Shown here: piece by piece, positions 6,392 through 9,403 of the stretch | How positions within the stretch are numbered: position 1 is the first letter of the stretch | How the letters are laid out: every line of letters begins with the position of its first letter | NCBI GenBank assembly: GCA_009778535.1 | Contig: WRJP01000069.1 | Coordinates: 1-9,403 of the forward strand | DNA: 9,403 nucleotides | Reading direction: 5' to 3' | From: Propionibacteriaceae bacterium | GTDB taxonomy: Bacteria > Actinomycetota > Actinomycetes > Propionibacteriales > Propionibacteriaceae | Notes under the pieces: model-generated | Told to the model about the DNA's origin: nothing | Database searches by the model: none | What the model saw: only the letters and a program-made list of their open reading frames with translations | Translations under genes and position numbers: made by a program

Positions 6392-7357
6392 ATGGAGCCC
6401 ACAACTCGTCATTTCCTGTTCGACAAGACACATCTGCGGGTTACTGGTGTGCGACTTTTTGCTGTTGACCTCTTAGAGGCGGCAAGGCAAGTTAGCATCG
6501 CGCTTGACCTGCCAGTTGGTGCCGCTTGGGTCGTGTATGCGGCAGCTGATCGAATCGATTTCGATTTGCAAGCAAAAAGCGTTCAACTCGACGATTGGAA
6601 CGAGGCACGCAGGCGAGTTTTGGCTGCTCTTTCCAGCGTGGAGGGCATTAGTTTGACAGCCGATGCCGATGTCACAGGCGAAGGAATTTTGGGTAGTTTG
6701 AACTGGCAAGGTCAGCCGTCAAATACACTTCAATCCGATCTCGAATTAGCAGAGCGAATCCAAAACTTACGTCGTCGTCGAGTCAGCATCTGGTCAACTG
6801 GAACAGAATTGTTAACTGGACGTATCAAAGATTTAAATGCTCCCTACCTTGAGAAAATCGCGCGTGATTCTGATCTGGATGTCAAGTCCGAAGGCGTGCT
6901 AGCTGATCGGGTAGGTGCCATCATCAGCGGAATAGAGCAATCGCTTGGGTCAGGTGCAGGCTGGATAATAACAACCGGCGGAGTCGGACAAAGCCTAGGA
7001 GACTACACTTTGGAGGCGCTAAGACGTCTCGACCCGTCATTGGCACATGTTCCAATCGCCACCTTTCAGCATGAAGGCAAGCACTGCGTTGTCGAGATCG
7101 GCGTTGGAAACTGTGAAGGTGCCTTTTTGATTGCACTGCCTGGACCGCACGACGAAGTGCGAGCCTGTGAGCCGTTGTTGCGAAAAGCATTCGAGGGAGG
7201 CCTCGCAGATAAGTGGGAACTGGCTCGTGGCCTGGCGAACGCAGTAAGTGGTCTATTCGCAACACGACAAAAAAACTCCTCAAACATACAGCTAATCGGT
7301 GATGAAATTACTATTAGAGAAATAGTTGATAACAATGCCCATGCCCGAAAGGACTAG
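6392..7357 (+). CDS. MoCF/CinA-type molybdopterin-binding-like protein with novel N-terminal domain
   Basis: A 321-residue product. From about residue 129 it matches the MoCF fold (MoaB/Mog/MoeA/CinA): RRVSIWSTGTELLTGRIKDL with the TGTELLTG loop at about 136-143, then TTGGVGQSLGDYT (194-206), then LPGPHDEV (249-256), comparable with CinA's LPGVPSEM. CinA-type domains act on nucleotides, Mog/MoeA-type domains on molybdopterin; neither activity can be assigned. The usual second Asp of the GGxGxxxDD motif is Tyr here (GDYT), which may alter catalysis. The first 110 or so residues (FLFDKTHLRVTGVRLFAVDL onward) form a domain I do not recognise. It lies 20 bases after the LarA-like gene. Start options are ATG 6392, GTG 6383 (closer to GAGG at 6375-6378) and 6335, which would overlap the upstream gene and is unlikely. 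Confidence 0.75.
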   Translation: MEPTTRHFLFDKTHLRVTGVRLFAVDLLEAARQVSIALDLPVGAAWVVYAAADRIDFDLQAKSVQLDDWNEARRRVLAALSSVEGISLTADADVTGEGILGSLNWQGQPSNTLQSDLELAERIQNLRRRRVSIWSTGTELLTGRIKDLNAPYLEKIARDSDLDVKSEGVLADRVGAIISGIEQSLGSGAGWIITTGGVGQSLGDYTLEALRRLDPSLAHVPIATFQHEGKHCVVEIGVGNCEGAFLIALPGPHDEVRACEPLLRKAFEGGLADKWELARGLANAVSGLFATRQKNSSNIQLIGDEITIREIVDNNAHARKD

Positions 7358-7360
7358 ACC

Positions 7361-8770
7361 ATGACGAAAGACCTACGAACTTTCCTGCGTCAACTTGACG
7401 AAGCCGAGGATAACACTTTTGTGCACGTCAAGACTCAAGTTGATCCAAAGTATGGGCTAAGCGCGGTATTGCGTCGACTTGACGCTGATGGTGTGCCTCC
7501 AGTTGTTTACTTCGAATCCGTAGCAGGCAGCGCAATTCCGGTGCTGTCAAATCTATTCGCCAATCCTAAAGCTCTTGCTCTGGCTTTAGACACTGAGCGA
7601 CATCGACTTGGCGAGGAGTTCGCTAACCGCTGTCAAACGCCAATAAAGCCACAGTCAGTTGAGACCGGTCCTGTTAAACAAGTGATCTATCGCGGAGACG
7701 AAGCAGATCTGACCACGTTGCCGCAAATTGTGCATTCTGTTGGTGACGCGGGTGTTTATATCACTGCGGCGGTGGCAATAACACGTGACCCTGATAGTGG
7801 TGTCTACAACGCAGGTATCTACCGCTTGCAGATTGTCGGACCGCGCAAAATGCGGATAAACCCCGGGCCTGGCTCTGATCTACGCCGGATCGTGTTACGC
7901 AATGAAGAGCTTGGACAGCCCACACCCACCGCCATTTGCATAGGCCACCACCCCGCACTGCACTTTGCTTCACAGTCTCGTACGCCTCCGCAGCTCAGCG
8001 AGCTAGACTTCACCGGAGGTCTGTTGGGTGAACCGCTGCGAATGGTTCCAGCTGAAACCTTAAATCTCGAAGTACTTGCCGATTCTGAGATTGTGATTGA
8101 AGCCCAAATTCTTTCTGGAACTCGTGAGGATGAAGGTCCATTCATTGAACTGGGACAGTATAAGAACCCAGGCGAATATAACCCGGTGGTAGAAGTCACT
8201 GCTATGACCATGCGAAATGATCCTATCTTCCATGATATTTATAGCGCTCATGCCGATCACAACAATGCTGGGGCGGCAGCCAGAGAAGCTGAATTGCTGC
8301 TGCGGGCGCGCTCTGTATGCCCTGCGGTGACCACTGTCCATCTTCCAGCACCAGGAGCCACCAGGTTCACGGCTTATGTCGCACTAGATGAACCTACGCC
8401 CGGAATGGCTCGTAACGTCGCTCTGCAACTACTGAGCACTCATCCAGCATTAAAACAAGTGGTGTTGGTAAACACGGATATCGATATCTATTACGAACCC
8501 GATGTGCAGTGGGCCATCGCCTCACGTGTGCGCGCTGACGAGGATATTATCGTGATGCCCGGATTTTTCAGCTCAGGGTTGGACCCGGCTGGACATTCAA
8601 TTCATTCGCGGACGGAACGCGGTAGTGTCAACGCCAAGTGGATAATCGATGCCACTGCACAGCCGGGAAGCCACCAAGCTGACCGGCGAGATTTACCCCG
8701 TGAAATGTGGCAACAGCTCGACTTGTCGAAGTATCTTGGCAATTCATCCGAACTAACGCGAGTGTGGTGA
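7361..8770 (+). CDS. UbiD-family prFMN-dependent decarboxylase
   Basis: The 469-residue product has the usual UbiD length and order of motifs. Family members reversibly decarboxylate aromatic, heteroaromatic or alpha,beta-unsaturated acids in the cytoplasm with prenylated FMN made by UbiX. Visible motifs are NAGIYR (150-155), GHHP (195-198), SELDFTGGLLGEP (213-225) and REDEGPFIELGQY (255-267). The E-R-E catalytic triad appears intact as Arg155, Glu258 and Glu263. Metal-site ligands Asn150 and Glu214 are conserved by manual alignment with Fdc1, but the position of Fdc1 His191 is Asp173 here. The ATG follows the MoCF stop by 3 bases, with AAAGGA 7 bases before it, so the genes are cotranscribed. 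No ubiX is in the window. The substrate is unknown; 4-hydroxybenzoate, pyrrole or furan carboxylates are family precedents only. Confidence 0.9.
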   Translation: MTKDLRTFLRQLDEAEDNTFVHVKTQVDPKYGLSAVLRRLDADGVPPVVYFESVAGSAIPVLSNLFANPKALALALDTERHRLGEEFANRCQTPIKPQSVETGPVKQVIYRGDEADLTTLPQIVHSVGDAGVYITAAVAITRDPDSGVYNAGIYRLQIVGPRKMRINPGPGSDLRRIVLRNEELGQPTPTAICIGHHPALHFASQSRTPPQLSELDFTGGLLGEPLRMVPAETLNLEVLADSEIVIEAQILSGTREDEGPFIELGQYKNPGEYNPVVEVTAMTMRNDPIFHDIYSAHADHNNAGAAAREAELLLRARSVCPAVTTVHLPAPGATRFTAYVALDEPTPGMARNVALQLLSTHPALKQVVLVNTDIDIYYEPDVQWAIASRVRADEDIIVMPGFFSSGLDPAGHSIHSRTERGSVNAKWIIDATAQPGSHQADRRDLPREMWQQLDLSKYLGNSSELTRVW

Positions 8771-8813
8771 CTGCTGCTTCATGAAGATCGGTATAGAAAG
8801 CGAAACTAGCTAG

Positions 8814-9403
8814 ATGCGTGTATTGATTGACAAAGAAATCCGCGTTCAAATGAGCGATGGTGTCACGTTGGCGACCGATGTCTACCGCCCGCAGACACGC
8901 CAGCAATTGCCCACATTGGTACAGCGAACACCATACGACAAGAATTCCCCTTCGTCGGCTAACGCTTCGGTCGATGTGGTGAGGGCAACTGCGGCCGGAT
9001 ATGCCGTTGTGATACAAGACGTTCGCGGTCGATATGGTTCGCAAGGAAGGTTTGAGCCTTTCGTTAATGAAGCGTCGGACGGAGCTGAAACTTTAGCTTG
9101 GGTTCGAGCCCAACCGTGGAGCAACGGCGTTCTCGGCATGATTGGACCATCGTATGTCGGAGCCACACAGTGGCTAGCCGCGTCTAGCGGACCTGCTGGT
9201 CTTGGTGCCATCGCACCAATGGTTACTGGCGATGATTATTTTGAAGGTTGGACCTACAGTGGTGGGGCGCTACAACTTGGCTTCCAGTTGCATTGGGCAC
9301 TGAATATGCTGGGTGCGGGCGAAGCGCAACGCCTGCTAGCCGCTAAGCAGATCGGCTCTAACGAGGTAGAAGAACTATTAGAAGCAATCGACAACACTGA
9401 GCA
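8814..9403 (+). CDS. CocE/NonD (X-Pro dipeptidyl-peptidase S15-like) serine hydrolase, C-terminus beyond the window
   Basis: The frame starts at ATG 8814 and is open to the window edge, giving 196 residues of what is normally a 500-600-residue enzyme. It reads MRVLIDKEIRVQMSDGVTLA, then VYRP, QRTPYDK (37-43), VIQDVRGRYGSQG (66-78), EPFVNEASDGAETLAWVRAQ (81-100) and PWSNGVLGMIGPSYVGATQW (101-120). The last is the CocE-type nucleophile elbow with Ser113; Tyr of the RTPYDK motif is the oxyanion-hole residue in cocaine esterase. The catalytic Asp and His lie outside. The family hydrolyses esters, N-terminal X-Pro peptides or beta-lactam ester acids. No signal peptide is seen, so it is probably cytoplasmic. 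It follows ubiD after 43 bases and is probably the last visible operon gene. Its ribosome binding site is weak (GAAAG, 8796-8800, about 13 bases away). Confidence 0.88.
   Translation, partial: MRVLIDKEIRVQMSDGVTLATDVYRPQTRQQLPTLVQRTPYDKNSPSSANASVDVVRATAAGYAVVIQDVRGRYGSQGRFEPFVNEASDGAETLAWVRAQPWSNGVLGMIGPSYVGATQWLAASSGPAGLGAIAPMVTGDDYFEGWTYSGGALQLGFQLHWALNMLGAGEAQRLLAAKQIGSNEVEELLEAIDNTE

Overview
The window looks like a piece of an actinobacterial chromosome with roughly balanced base composition. That reading rests on a lipobox-type lipoprotein followed by a long Pro/Ser/Ala/Thr linker, GTG starts, and the mix of IclR, CocE/NonD and UbiD family genes. The assignment is an inference and only moderately secure. 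I found no tRNA, rRNA, CRISPR array, insertion sequence or replication origin.

Left part (1-2047): two minus-strand genes, an alpha/beta hydrolase cut by the window edge and an NMT1/THI5-type (SsuA/TauA-like) substrate-binding lipoprotein. Between them lies a perfect 18-bp inverted repeat that is probably the lipoprotein gene's terminator. A 413-bp gap (1635-2047) carries a good promoter for the lipoprotein gene, a long leader with a hairpin, and a weaker promoter for the divergent kdgK.

Middle (2048-4073): a plus-strand 2-keto-3-deoxygluconate kinase (kdgK) converges on a minus-strand IclR-family regulator. The regulator is transcribed away from the gene cluster to its right, and the shared divergent gap holds a TTGACA/TACAAT promoter with a 33-bp palindrome (10-bp arms) sitting on the predicted transcription start.

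Right part (4246-9403): five tightly spaced plus-strand genes that read as one operon. In order they encode a 2x[4Fe-4S] ferredoxin joined to a BFD-like Cys domain, a very divergent LarA-like (lactate racemase superfamily) protein, a MoCF/CinA-type pterin- or nucleotide-binding protein with an unfamiliar N-terminal domain, a UbiD-family prFMN decarboxylase, and a CocE/NonD serine hydrolase cut by the right edge.

Working model (inference): the regulator controls uptake and breakdown of a small, possibly carboxylated or aromatic, ester- or amide-linked compound. The lipoprotein captures it, the serine hydrolases cleave it and UbiD decarboxylates (or carboxylates) a product. The ferredoxin/LarA-like/MoCF trio has no function I can name and is the most likely place for undescribed chemistry. 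kdgK may be an unrelated neighbour.
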